The notes: generated from the sequence alone by a model not told the origin. A DNA stretch of 64,000 nt from Bacteroidota bacterium (GCA_003045895.1 PZPC01000005.1:1-64000), one strand, 5' to 3'; counted from the first letter of the stretch, positions 15,336 through 24,642 are shown. A program made the numbers and translations.

Positions 15336-16850
15336 TTAATAAAACCTGTTTTCCAAGTGGCCGACCACGTATTCCCACAAAATTTCAAAGGGGATGATCT
15401 CCGTCAGGAAGTTGGCCTGCCCTGCTTCCTCCAGGGGGTGCTGTGCCAACCGTTCCAGGTGCCGGGCAGCGTGGCGTTCTACGGCTGTTTTGTGGAAGGA
15501 ATTCTTGGGCAACTCCAAAAGGGCTTTGATAAAATAGAATGCCCGCAGGGTATCCTCCCGGTACAGGTGTCGGCGGCAGTATTGTTCGATGGCATCGATC
15601 TTGTCCACGGTTTCCTCGTAGCGGTTTCGCGCAATGAGAAAAAGAATCTGGACCAGAAGAATGCTCACGTTTAAGCCGCGTTTGTCCTTCGAAAAAAGCG
15701 GTGTTTGGTTGATAAACCGACCGATCCTGAATTTGGTAAACCGTTCGTCGTTGGCGGCGGCGGGAATTTCGCCCAGTTCTGCCAGGTATTGCAGGTAGGC
15801 GGCCAGGATGCGCCAGTATTCCTGCACTTCTGCGGGGAGTAAGCTGAAGCGGGCATGATCCCTGGCGTGCTGGTAAATTGCGTAGGCCACGCTGTATTGC
15901 CCGGTGTGCAGGGCCAGCAACAGGTACGTTTCCTGGAATTTGAACCAATTGTAGGATCCCTCCTGCAAGAGTTCCAGGCCGCGGTCCACGAAGGAGGACA
16001 ATTCGCCAAACTTGCGCAACTGAAAGTGGCAGACCATCTTTTGGTAGTAGGCGATCTGTAGTGGAACGCTGGCGGTATAGTCTTTTTGTTCAAAGAAAGC
16101 GATCATCTCGTCGCAAACGACCGCCGCCCGGGCGAAATCAGCCGCTGCGGTGTGCACACTGATGCGCAGCAGCCCGGTATAGAGGTGCAGGTTGTAGGAG
16201 TCGCAATCGGCCAGTAAGGGGGCCAGCTCCTGGTAAGCCGATTCGGCCTGCTGAATGAGGAGTGATTTATCCGCCTTTTTGCGGTAGTATTCGGAGATCA
16301 GCTGGGCATAAAGCGCTTCGGCCTGGTTTTCCAGCGCTACAATTTGCTGCAGTTCCTGGCAGGCCGTGGCGTAGCTGGCGTATTTGGCCTGGTTGCCCAC
16401 CACGGTGGCGAAGATCAGCCGGAGGTTGCGACTGATGTCAAAAGCCTGGTCGTTGAATTCGTAGCGCCGCGCCTGGCGGTAGGTTTGTTCGGCCAGTTGA
16501 ATGCCGGCGGTTCGGGCGTTTTTGCCCAACAGAATTTTTGCGGCGGCCCAATTTTTGTGGACTTCAAAGTAGGCCCGCTGGCGGCTGTTGTAGGAAGGCA
16601 AGGACAAATCCACCAAAAAAAGCGACGCCACCAGCCGGTCAATCAGATCCGATTTCAGGCGCCGGTAATCGCCCGATTGGGTCGAGCGGCCCGTTAGTGC
16701 TTTGGCAATCGCGGTCTCCTCGTGGTCATTGGCTACCAATTCGTACAATTCGCCCAGGCGGGCGTCATCGGTAAGGGGAAAGCCCAACTTGCGAATGGAT
16801 CGCAACTTGACGCGGTTGATAAGCTGTACCAGTTCTCGCAATATTTCCAT
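15336..16850 (-). CDS. Helical-repeat (TPR-like) protein, unknown function
   Basis: 504 residues, soluble, almost entirely alpha-helical. Repeated AE..Y.../A..Y.KA-like helices from residue about 110 on (AEQTYRQARRYEFNDQAF, AYAIYQHARDHARFSLLP) resemble tetratricopeptide-type solenoids. No enzyme motif, signal peptide or HTH is visible. The N-terminal block (LRELVQLINRVKLRSIRKLG, then SRQRAYFEVHKNWAAAKILLG) is reminiscent, from memory, of a large paralogous family in Saprospiraceae; that needs a search. Downstream on the same strand are a strong promoter and tiny ORFs, upstream a lone LytTR regulator. A peptide- or protein-binding role is inference. Confidence 0.7.
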   Translation of the reverse strand: MEILRELVQLINRVKLRSIRKLGFPLTDDARLGELYELVANDHEETAIAKALTGRSTQSGDYRRLKSDLIDRLVASLFLVDLSLPSYNSRQRAYFEVHKNWAAAKILLGKNARTAGIQLAEQTYRQARRYEFNDQAFDISRNLRLIFATVVGNQAKYASYATACQELQQIVALENQAEALYAQLISEYYRKKADKSLLIQQAESAYQELAPLLADCDSYNLHLYTGLLRISVHTAAADFARAAVVCDEMIAFFEQKDYTASVPLQIAYYQKMVCHFQLRKFGELSSFVDRGLELLQEGSYNWFKFQETYLLLALHTGQYSVAYAIYQHARDHARFSLLPAEVQEYWRILAAYLQYLAELGEIPAAANDERFTKFRIGRFINQTPLFSKDKRGLNVSILLVQILFLIARNRYEETVDKIDAIEQYCRRHLYREDTLRAFYFIKALLELPKNSFHKTAVERHAARHLERLAQHPLEEAGQANFLTEIIPFEILWEYVVGHLENRFY

Positions 16851-17022
16851 GGTCCCCAGAGAAAAATAAGAACAGCAAGTTAGGAAATTTGCCGCAAACA
16901 GGCGGTGCCATACCTAAAAAAACCAGCATTGTCATTAGCAACTATGCATGCGCCAGGTAACCGCTTACATCCAGTAACCCAGCGCTGATCTGGGGTAGAT
17001 CGTTCATCCCGACCGCCATGGT

Positions 17023-17349
17023 TTACATGACCGTCAGTCGGTCGGTGAGGCCATTGCTGTAGGTTCGCCCAATGGGTAGCACCTCTTCCTGGATATAGGC
17101 ATTGCGCTCTTTCATATCCAGTTTCAGCAGGTAATTGATGTTAACAATATAACTCTTATGGATGCGAATGAACACATCTTCCGGCAGCTTGAGTAGCAGT
17201 TGGCGCAAGGATATTTTTAGGGCATGCTTGCGCCCGTTGGATACAATTAAATAACAATAGTTGCCTTCCGCGTTGATATAAAGAATATCAGAGAGGTTAA
17301 CACGATGCAAGGTGTGGTTTTTCCGAACAAAAAAATTGAGCTTCTCCAT
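17023..17349 (-). CDS. Stand-alone LytTR DNA-binding domain protein
   Basis: 108 residues that are essentially one LytTR domain: LSDILYINAEGNYCYLIV, then LRQLLLKLPEDVFIRIHKSYIVN and LPIGRTYSNGL. There is no receiver domain, so it is not a full response regulator. LytTR proteins bind direct repeats ahead of target genes. It lies 172 bp upstream of the helical-repeat gene on the same strand; targets unknown. Confidence 0.88.
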   Translation of the reverse strand: MEKLNFFVRKNHTLHRVNLSDILYINAEGNYCYLIVSNGRKHALKISLRQLLLKLPEDVFIRIHKSYIVNINYLLKLDMKERNAYIQEEVLPIGRTYSNGLTDRLTVM

Positions 17350-17530
17350 TTATCTTGGCATAGGGTTCAATTAATAAATAGGGCCTTTTAAAAAACTAAT
17401 AGCGCGATATTCGGATACGAAAACGACTAAACATCGCCATTTAATCCGACTATTTTACAGCATATTTTTTAAAAAAAGACAACGCCTGAATAAGAGTCAA
17501 TTTGAAAATTGAAAGAACAAGATAGCTAAA

Positions 17531-18214
17531 TTATAAGCGTTCGAAGAGCCAATTCCAGCCCTCCCAGCACTTACGGTGAGGAACGTCTGCTATAAGGTGA
17601 TTAATAGGAGAATTTAAGTTGTCATGAAAAAAAATACTTCTTGCGTGTAACGCGATTGTCTGGTCCGTATCCACCATCTGGGCGCCGTATTTGTGGTCGC
17701 CGAGGATGGGAAAGTTGGCGGCCGCAAGTTGAACCCGAATTTGATGATACTTCCCCTCAAGGGGTTTGATTTCTAAAAGTGCCCGATCGTTGGCCGTTTC
17801 CAGAACCTGGTAAGACAGGGTAGCCCGGCTAGACTGCGGCACTTTGTTAATAAAGGCCAGTGCTCGTTTATTTTTTTGGTCTTTTACCAGGTAGTGGGTC
17901 AGGGTACCGGCCGGGGCTGTAGGTAGGCCTTCCGTTACTGCCCAGTAAATCTTTTGGACGGTGCGTTGGGCAAACTGCTCATTTAAGAACTTCAACGTGC
18001 TTTTTTTCTTGGCGAACAACAACACACCACTCACCGGGCGATCCAGTCGGTGCACAATGCCTACGAAAGGCTCCCGGGTATGACTCCCCTGCAGGTACTT
18101 CCGCACTTCGGCTTCCACACTGGGGTAGTCCCACAATTGTTCCACATTCAAACCGCTGGGTTTGTTTACGGCAATCCATTGTTGGGTTTCGCGAATAATA
18201 GTAAGATCTTTCAT
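17531..18214 (-). CDS. RluA-family pseudouridine synthase
   Basis: 227 residues from ATG at 18214, which overlaps the upstream gene's TGA as ATGA (18211-18214), fixing the start. Catalytic motif HRLDRPVSGVLLFAKK contains the active-site Asp; also LLEIKPLEGKYHQIRVQLA and HKYGAQ. There is no S4 domain, as in the short RluA/TruC-like subgroup. It isomerises uridines in rRNA or tRNA; which site cannot be told. Translationally coupled to an SGNH-like lipoprotein, a functionally odd pairing. Confidence 0.9.
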   Translation of the reverse strand: MKDLTIIRETQQWIAVNKPSGLNVEQLWDYPSVEAEVRKYLQGSHTREPFVGIVHRLDRPVSGVLLFAKKKSTLKFLNEQFAQRTVQKIYWAVTEGLPTAPAGTLTHYLVKDQKNKRALAFINKVPQSSRATLSYQVLETANDRALLEIKPLEGKYHQIRVQLAAANFPILGDHKYGAQMVDTDQTIALHARSIFFHDNLNSPINHLIADVPHRKCWEGWNWLFERL

Positions 18215-18864
18215 TCGCACAATAGGGATAAGCACAATTTTTCAAGGCGAAGAGCAACTTCCTGATGACCAGCGCGGCTCAGGTACTTCCCGTCTGGCAA
18301 CCAGAACGCCAGGGATTCAGCTACTGGGGGCAAGGTGAGATCCACCAGTACAACGTTATACTTATTCAACACCTCCTCACTAGGAAAGTTGTGCAGTTGG
18401 TCGGTAATCTCGTAGGGGGCAGGATTACCCACGAGGAGGAGGGCCGTTGGATTTGCGTTTCGGATTTTTTCCAACAACTGTTTCCAGTTGGTTGCCAGGC
18501 TAGCCTCCTCCTCACCCGCTGCCAGCCCGGCTGGCCCCAGGGCCAACAAAATAGCCTGAAAGCGCTGCTGTAAGAGCCATTCAATCCGGGCATTGGCACC
18601 GGCCACGGTTTCGCCTTTAATGCCCGCATTGACGATCTTTACCCGCTTTCCGCGGGCGATCAGCTGGCGGGCCAGTACGGCCGGATAAGCCTCCTCGGGT
18701 GGCAGACCGACGCCAGCCGTCAGGCCATCACCCAAACAGATGAGCTTCCAGGGCAAGCCATCTTCCGGAACTACTTTCCCACGCTGTTCACCGGCGGGGT
18801 TGGTGCAGGCAACCAACCAACACAAGCCGCTAAGCACCACCAACCCTATCCTCGACTTTTTCAT
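18211..18864 (-). CDS. SGNH/GDSL-hydrolase-like lipoprotein with degenerate active site
   Basis: 217 residues. The lipobox LVAC at the signal-peptide end predicts a lipoprotein. The fold marks match TesA-like SGNH hydrolases: LICLGDGLTAGVG, VKIVNAGIKGETVAGA, LLALGPAGLAAG, LPDGKYLSRAGHQEVA. The nucleophile Ser of GDSL is Gly (codon GGC), the Asn of the GND block is missing, and the His of the final DxxH block is replaced (DGKY). All three losses together indicate an inactive esterase fold, possibly a binding protein. The stop overlaps the RluA-type synthase start. Confidence 0.8.
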   Translation of the reverse strand: MKKSRIGLVVLSGLCWLVACTNPAGEQRGKVVPEDGLPWKLICLGDGLTAGVGLPPEEAYPAVLARQLIARGKRVKIVNAGIKGETVAGANARIEWLLQQRFQAILLALGPAGLAAGEEEASLATNWKQLLEKIRNANPTALLLVGNPAPYEITDQLHNFPSEEVLNKYNVVLVDLTLPPVAESLAFWLPDGKYLSRAGHQEVALRLEKLCLSLLCE

Positions 18865-19060
18865 TGGCTTGGAATTCTCATGTATTAAAAAACTAATATT
18901 TAACCAATTATCGGCAAAAATTCCGACTTTGCAATAGTTTTACATTAATCATCCCCTGGCGATCGCGGTATTCCGTCTCCCCCCCCCGATAAGAACAACC
19001 AGCGAAGCTAACCCGAACATCCCGTGGAGCATTCCTGGGTGACGAGACCACACCAAACGT

Positions 19061-19477
19061 ATGAAGAATCCAACTCATCTCATTTTTGCTGAAGATAATC
19101 CGCAGGATGTTCGCCTCTTCCGGTACGCCTTAGACCAACTGGAAACACCGGTTTCCCTGGTGCACTACGAAAACGGACGCACTTTGTTGGAAGCTTTACC
19201 GACCATCTACGCCGCCCAGGTCGCCTGTGTCCTGGTCGACCTCAATATGCCCTTTGTTGATGGCTTTAAAGTCATTACCGCTTTGCGCCAAAACAGTGAT
19301 TTTAAATATGTCCCCATTGTGGTTTTCACGTCCACCAATTCCAATGAGGAAAAACTAAAATGCTACCAACTGGGAGCAAACGGCTACGTGTCGAAACCCC
19401 TGGAAATAGAAGACCTCGTGGCGACGGTACGGCATATCTGCAATTTTTGGCTGTACACCAATGATCGGGTGGTTTAG
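19061..19477 (+). CDS. Single-domain response regulator (CheY/Rcp-like)
   Basis: 138 residues forming one receiver domain: acidic pair in FAEDNPQD, phospho-acceptor Asp about residue 60 in CVLVDLNMPFVDG, Thr/Ser in VVFTSTN, Lys in YVSKPL. The DNPQDVRLF start is typical of regulators paired with phytochrome-like or hybrid kinases. No output domain and no kinase gene nearby. It is convergent with queG. Confidence 0.9.
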   Translation: MKNPTHLIFAEDNPQDVRLFRYALDQLETPVSLVHYENGRTLLEALPTIYAAQVACVLVDLNMPFVDGFKVITALRQNSDFKYVPIVVFTSTNSNEEKLKCYQLGANGYVSKPLEIEDLVATVRHICNFWLYTNDRVV

Positions 19478-19516
19478 AGCGCCTGTTGTCTGCTTAGTTG
19501 TAGTCAGTGCACGGGT

Positions 19517-20464
19517 TCAGGGTTTTTCCGGTTCCCTGGGTTGCAAGAACTTGATGTTGCGTTGTAGGCCACTGAATTTGGTTCGTTTCACGGCCGATCG
19601 TTTAAAAACCTGCCGAAAGGTCTCTTCCGTCAGTTCCAGCCAATCCCGCTGGGTCAGTTCCAGCAACGAAGGGTCGGGTTCGAAGGCGGGCTCGTGGTGG
19701 GGCCGGGCAAACCGGTTCCAGGGGCACACCTCCTGACATATATCGCAACCAAACATCCAGTTGTCCAGCTTGCCCTCGAATTCGGTCGGAATAGCCGCTT
19801 TCAACTCAATCGTTAAATAGGAAATACATTTACTGCCGTCGACCAGGTAGCCTTCGGGCGCGATCGCTTCGGTGGGGCAGGCATCAATACACTTGCGGCA
19901 GGTTCCGCAGTAGTCTTTCATGGGGGGATCGGGTTCCAACTCCAGGTCGATGATCAGTTCGGCCAGAAAAAAATAGGAACCGGCCCGGGGATGAATGAGC
20001 AGGGTATGCTTTCCCGTCCAGCCGTTGCCCGCCCGCCGCGCCCAGTCTCGTTCAAGTACGGGCGCTGAATCTACGAATACCCGGCCTTCTACGGCGCCTA
20101 CCTGCTGCTGGAGGAATTGCAGCAGCGATTTGAGCTTGTCTTTGAGCACAAAGTGGTAATCTTCGCCATAGGCATACTGGCTGATCTTGGGCGCCGCCGG
20201 ATCCGCTTGCCTGGCGGGGTGGTGGTAGTTGTACAACAAACTGATGACCGTGCGGGCACCGGGAACCAATTGGGTTGGGTCTACCCTTTTATCGAAATGG
20301 TTGGCCATGTAACCCATTTCGCCGTGGTAGCCCCGCTCCAGCCACGCTTCCAGGTGCCGGGCTTCTTCGTCCATGAACCCCGCTTTGGCCACGCCCACAA
20401 AACTGAATCCCAGGCGGTAGGCTTCGGCCTGCAATTGCTGTTTTATGGTGGAATCCGTTTTCAT
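19517..20464 (-). CDS. queG: Epoxyqueuosine reductase
   Basis: 315 residues. It performs the last step of queuosine synthesis in tRNA, reducing epoxyqueuosine with a cobalamin and two 4Fe-4S clusters. Cluster ligands are visible in CGTCRKCIDACPTEAI and CDICQEVCPWN with another Cys in SKCISY. The N-terminal domain has RTVISLLYNY and YGEDYHFVLKDKL, and VDSAPVLERDWARRAG, all QueG marks. The C-terminus (FRQVFKRSAVKRTKFSGLQRN) matches QueG without a long HEAT extension. Other queuosine genes are not in the window. Confidence 0.96.
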   Translation of the reverse strand: MKTDSTIKQQLQAEAYRLGFSFVGVAKAGFMDEEARHLEAWLERGYHGEMGYMANHFDKRVDPTQLVPGARTVISLLYNYHHPARQADPAAPKISQYAYGEDYHFVLKDKLKSLLQFLQQQVGAVEGRVFVDSAPVLERDWARRAGNGWTGKHTLLIHPRAGSYFFLAELIIDLELEPDPPMKDYCGTCRKCIDACPTEAIAPEGYLVDGSKCISYLTIELKAAIPTEFEGKLDNWMFGCDICQEVCPWNRFARPHHEPAFEPDPSLLELTQRDWLELTEETFRQVFKRSAVKRTKFSGLQRNIKFLQPREPEKP

Positions 20465-20554
20465 GCAATTGCTTTTTTTACTTAAAATGAATCTTTTTTG
20501 GAATTCATCCGTAAAAGCGTTCTAGTTATTAGGTGTTCATCCATCTGATAGCCA

Positions 20555-20598
20555 ACAGGTCTCGACATCTGGGGGGAAGTCGAGACCTGTTTTTTTTG
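20555..20598 (+). terminator. Strong hairpin with T8 on the plus strand
   Basis: ACAGGTCTCGAC (20555-20566) pairs with GTCGAGACCTGT (20579-20590) and is followed by eight T. Both flanking genes run on the minus strand, where the hairpin is preceded by A8 and followed by TTGGC. It may still end the 20606 transcript imperfectly, or terminate antisense transcription into it. Confidence 0.7.
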
Positions 20599-20605
20599 CT
20601 ATTCG

Positions 20606-23600
20606 CTACATTTTTAGGAATTTACGCACCAGCAATTCCTCGCCATTTGTTGCCTGCAACAGCAGCAGGTATACGCCCGGGCTCAGGGTACTTACATCGA
20701 CAAAAAACCGATTGTCCAGTACTTCCTGCGGACGGCGTACCACCAATTGCCCCTGCACGTTGAATAACCGCACTTCCAGGCTACCGGTGTAGGCGTAGTG
20801 TACCGTCAGCCGATCTGTAACCGGGTTGGGGAACACTTTGGTGAGGGCAAACAGATCTTCTCCATTACAGTCTTCGTCGATCCCATTGTCGGCAATCTCC
20901 GGCTGGTTCGGATGGATGCCCGCATTGCCGTCGTCACAATCGGTATCGTCCGTTACGTACCCGGCGGGCGGAAAAGTAATACAGGTATCCACTGTGGTCG
21001 CGGCGTCGCCGTAGCTGTCATTGTCCGCATCGCGGAAATAGGTGAACAAGACCAGGTTCTCGTCGATCAATCCATCGCAGTTGTTGTCGATTCCATCACA
21101 AACTTCCACCGCGTTGGGGTGAATAGTGGCGTTGGTGTCGTCGCAGTCGAAACTATTGACTACGTAGCCGGCGGGCGGGAAAGTAATACAGGTGTCGGCG
21201 GTGACCGCGGCGTCGCCAAAACCATCGCTATCCGTATCGGCAAAGTAGGTGAACAGTGGCAAGTCTTCGTCGATCTGACCATCACAATTGTTATCCATGC
21301 CGTCACAAACTTCTATCCCTAGCGGGGAGATAGCAGGGTTCTGGTCGTCGCAATCGCCCGTCGTTGCCACCAATTCGGCCGGCAGAAAACCCCGTTCCGG
21401 ACGCAGGCAGGCCACGGTAGTTGTGCCATCACCGTAGCCGTCGGCATCCCGATCGAGGTACCAGGTCTGGCCCGGAAACTCGTTGCCGTTGGCATCGTTG
21501 CAGTCGGTTGCATCTGCTACGTAGCCCGCGGGGACCGTACAGGCAAGCGTAGGGTTGTTGGCATCGCCAAAACCATCGTTGTCGGTATCGGCATAAAAGG
21601 CCAGTTGAACACCTTCGTCGATCTGGCCATCGCAGTTGTTATCCAGTCCGTCACAAATTTCGGGCGCGCCCGGATAAACGGTGTTGTTGGTATCGTCACA
21701 GTCCTGGTAGCTAAAGAAGCCATCCAGGTCTTCGTCTTTGTAGAAAAGGTCCTGGGCTTTGGCAAAGACTTCGTTGCCAATCTCGATACCGATCAGGCGG
21801 CCGGGGATATCGTCGGCCGGCGGGTGAATACCGCCCCAAATGCGGGACAGACTGCACTGGTCGGAGGCGTCGCGGTAGGTAGCCCACTGCAAGGTGATGT
21901 CCATGCTGGGGCCATCTTCGAAGACCAGGAACTCGTTGTGCGGGGCCAGGAACTCGCCCATGCCGCCAGGAAAGTAAGCATCGCCGGTAATGGCAGTCAT
22001 CACTTCGGCCGCTGCCCGCGAGAAGGTGGAGTGTCCGGAAAGGTAACCGGCAAAATTGGGGGATACGAAAGAAGGCCGCTGGTAAGGCCACCAGTTTTCG
22101 GCCAGGATCCAACCCACGCCGGCATCCTGGATTTCGGGAATGGTCACAAAATCAGGGCCGCGCCAGGCCAGCAGCTTGACCTTGCCCACATGTTGGCCAT
22201 TCAGCCCCGCCAGGGGGTCACCCGGCATTACCAGTTCTATTTTTCCGTCCAGCAACGGCAGGCCACCCGGATGGTAGGAAGGCAGCCCCGGGTCGGTGCT
22301 TTGTCCCAGGTCGGCCATCCCCCGAATGGCGGAAACCGGCCGGGGGTAATCGTACCAGCCCTTGATCCCCCAGATGGAGATGGCTACATCGTGCATGGCC
22401 CCACCGAGGGTGAGGTAGGATTTGACGTCCCACTCCAGGTCATCCACCACATCTCCCTGGCCAGCGAATTTCTTCACGAGGGCCGGGTGGTCGCTAACGT
22501 AATTCAAAAGCGTAAACCAGTGTCCGGGCGGTGTTTCCGACGCCGGGCCGTCGGCCCAGAACTCGGCCAGTACCCGGGCATAATCGCCCCGGGGAACCAG
22601 CTGCGGTTCGTAGGGCTGGCCGGTGGCAGGGTTGAGGTCGCGGCCTTCCCCAATATCGCCGCCGTCGACCAGGTTGTAGAAACCCCTTAAGCCGGGAATG
22701 GTGGTGGGGTAATCTTCCACGGCAATATTGCCAATGCTGGCGGGCGAGATATCCCACAGCACGCCGTCATCGGGGGTCATGTGGGAAGACCAGGCAGCTA
22801 CCAGCTCAAAACTCCACTGGTATTCGCTGCTCAGGCCACCGCCGGTCTGGGTGTCCAGGGCCGGTGGTGGACCGGGGTCGTGGTAAACCCAGTAGTCGCC
22901 GCCGTCGCGCTGGTAGATGGTCAGTTCGTCGGGCGTCAGGGAGAAAGGAACCACCTTACCCCACTCCGGGCTCAAAAAAGGCGGTGTGTTGCCGGGAATG
23001 ACGTTGCCGCTCTGGTCGATAAAGATACTGAGGGTCAGGGGCTGCCAACGGTTGAAGTCAACAATATCGGGGTTACCGGGCAACGACACGATGAGTGGTG
23101 GGTTGACGGGTTGGTAGTATTGGTTGGCGTAACCCAGTTGTTCGTTGGAACCGTCCTGGCGGCCAAAAAGAATCATTTCTGCGGCCAGGTAGTTGCCCAG
23201 GGCAGCGGGCGAGCCCCCGCTGTAGTCGGTGGACACAAAATTGGGGTCGTAGCCCAACTGCTGCATCAAGACATTGAACCGGTTGAGCGTAACAAAAGCA
23301 TTCGGAGAATTTTGAAAGCGGGAGCGCAACAGGCGGTAAGCAGCGTAACTGATGGCTTCATCGCGGGCAGCGGCAACGTCGGTCGGCGCGGGAATACCCG
23401 TAAAGGGGCATTCAAACCCGCCGACTGATCTTCCTAAGAAAAAGGGTTCTGCCTCGTCATCGTAAGCGGCCCAGGCGTCGTACATGACCACCGAGGTGTG
23501 GAACAAGTTGCGGGCGTGAACGGTCGGTCGGGCAAAATCGTTGCGAATGGCCTGCAAAAGCGCTTCATTCCATTCCCGGGCGACGGAATGCTGGGCCAGT

Positions 23601-23656
23601 AGCCCCGTTAAGGGAAGCAGCAGTAAACACAGGATAATTGTTCGGGTGTGTTGCAT
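20606..23656 (-). CDS. Secreted vanadium-haloperoxidase-like protein with MopE-type repeats and T9SS sorting domain
   Basis: 1016 residues from ATG at 23656 (a GTG lies 6 bp upstream). Signal peptide ends LTGLLAQ. Residues about 25-660 are a PAP2/vanadium-dependent haloperoxidase domain with YPRPVSAIRG, GYLSGHSTFSRAAAEVM and SRIWGGIHPPADD supplying the vanadate/phosphate-binding Arg and catalytic His. From about 660 to 935 come repeated Asp/Cys-rich units such as DCDDTN...IHPNA.EVCDGIDNNCDG.IDE, the Cu-binding MopE type. The last 80 residues (VFPNPVTDRLTVHY...GVYLLLL...KFLKM) are a T9SS type A sorting domain. The product is thus expected at the cell surface or outside. Halide oxidation or phosphatase activity is not decided by sequence. 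Confidence 0.87.
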   Translation of the reverse strand: MQHTRTIILCLLLLPLTGLLAQHSVAREWNEALLQAIRNDFARPTVHARNLFHTSVVMYDAWAAYDDEAEPFFLGRSVGGFECPFTGIPAPTDVAAARDEAISYAAYRLLRSRFQNSPNAFVTLNRFNVLMQQLGYDPNFVSTDYSGGSPAALGNYLAAEMILFGRQDGSNEQLGYANQYYQPVNPPLIVSLPGNPDIVDFNRWQPLTLSIFIDQSGNVIPGNTPPFLSPEWGKVVPFSLTPDELTIYQRDGGDYWVYHDPGPPPALDTQTGGGLSSEYQWSFELVAAWSSHMTPDDGVLWDISPASIGNIAVEDYPTTIPGLRGFYNLVDGGDIGEGRDLNPATGQPYEPQLVPRGDYARVLAEFWADGPASETPPGHWFTLLNYVSDHPALVKKFAGQGDVVDDLEWDVKSYLTLGGAMHDVAISIWGIKGWYDYPRPVSAIRGMADLGQSTDPGLPSYHPGGLPLLDGKIELVMPGDPLAGLNGQHVGKVKLLAWRGPDFVTIPEIQDAGVGWILAENWWPYQRPSFVSPNFAGYLSGHSTFSRAAAEVMTAITGDAYFPGGMGEFLAPHNEFLVFEDGPSMDITLQWATYRDASDQCSLSRIWGGIHPPADDIPGRLIGIEIGNEVFAKAQDLFYKDEDLDGFFSYQDCDDTNNTVYPGAPEICDGLDNNCDGQIDEGVQLAFYADTDNDGFGDANNPTLACTVPAGYVADATDCNDANGNEFPGQTWYLDRDADGYGDGTTTVACLRPERGFLPAELVATTGDCDDQNPAISPLGIEVCDGMDNNCDGQIDEDLPLFTYFADTDSDGFGDAAVTADTCITFPPAGYVVNSFDCDDTNATIHPNAVEVCDGIDNNCDGLIDENLVLFTYFRDADNDSYGDAATTVDTCITFPPAGYVTDDTDCDDGNAGIHPNQPEIADNGIDEDCNGEDLFALTKVFPNPVTDRLTVHYAYTGSLEVRLFNVQGQLVVRRPQEVLDNRFFVDVSTLSPGVYLLLLQATNGEELLVRKFLKM

Positions 23657-23891
23657 AATCACGGATTATCAAAAAAATGATCAACGAATTGATCCTTCAA
23701 CATGGAGTGAACGGATCAATTGACAAATTTAGCTAATCCAGGTCTCTTTCCAGCCCAACGATCTGTTAAACGTTAAAATAATGACAAGTTCTTCCGCCAT
23801 TCAGCGTGCTTTTCTCCCAGAGTTATTAACTTTATTAGTCAAATCCAGTACCCCCCAGCAATTTAACGGATTAACGTTGCTACCCCTGCTT

Positions 23892-24623
23892 ATGAATAAC
23901 TTGTCTACCCTGCTGTTTACCTGTTGCTGCCTGGCCGTCGCCACGGCCACCCTGGCCCAGGCGGTTCCTACCCAACAGAACATCTCCCGCCTGACGTTTA
24001 TAAGACCTGAAGGCCCGGGAATCAACGACCTGGCCAACTACGGTAAAATCAACCGCACCGAAGGCACCCCCTACCTGAATGACGACTGGTCGCCCGGCCG
24101 CATTCGTTTCGAAGGGCAACCCAGTTTTAGTGAGGAACTCGATGTCTTGCTCGATCTGGAAAAGAACCAGCTCTTCATCAAACTGACTTCCGGCTTCATC
24201 GGCGAATTTCCCATTGAGCGGCTTGATGCCGTAACGGTCTACCCTACCGCTACCGATACCTTGACCTACGTGGTGTTCAACTTCCAGGAACTTTTCAGTG
24301 CTGGCGACCAGGGGCGGCGGTTCTACCGGCTGCTCCACCAGGGACCGCAATACCAGGTCTACCACCAACCGATCAAATACCTGCGGCGCGAGGATTACGT
24401 CGAAAACCTGGGGATGGTTCGCCGCCCCGACAAGTACATGGAACGCAACCAGTACTGGGTATTTACCACGAATAATTTAATTGAAATCAAACGCAATGAA
24501 CAGCAAATTCAAAAGGCTTTTCCGCGCCTGGAAAGTACGATCAGGCGATTGATTAAAACCTACGAGCTGGACGTAAAAGACGAAGCCGACCTGGGTAAAT
24601 TGTTTGCTTTGCTGGAAGGCTAA
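23892..24623 (+). CDS. Exported protein of unknown function
   Basis: 243 residues from the ATG at 23892; the open frame extends to 23781, but MNNLSTLLFTCCCLAVATA...LAQA is a clean signal peptide and a TAACGTTG element lies just ahead. The mature part has no recognised domain. It contains GTPYLNDDWSPGRIRF, a beta-rich centre (YVVFNFQELFSAGDQGRRFYRLL) and a charged helical tail. Such lengths and layout are common for periplasmic Bacteroidota proteins of unknown role. Confidence 0.75.
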   Translation: MNNLSTLLFTCCCLAVATATLAQAVPTQQNISRLTFIRPEGPGINDLANYGKINRTEGTPYLNDDWSPGRIRFEGQPSFSEELDVLLDLEKNQLFIKLTSGFIGEFPIERLDAVTVYPTATDTLTYVVFNFQELFSAGDQGRRFYRLLHQGPQYQVYHQPIKYLRREDYVENLGMVRRPDKYMERNQYWVFTTNNLIEIKRNEQQIQKAFPRLESTIRRLIKTYELDVKDEADLGKLFALLEG

Positions 24624-24642
24624 CTGCCCGTTGTCGGCTGAC

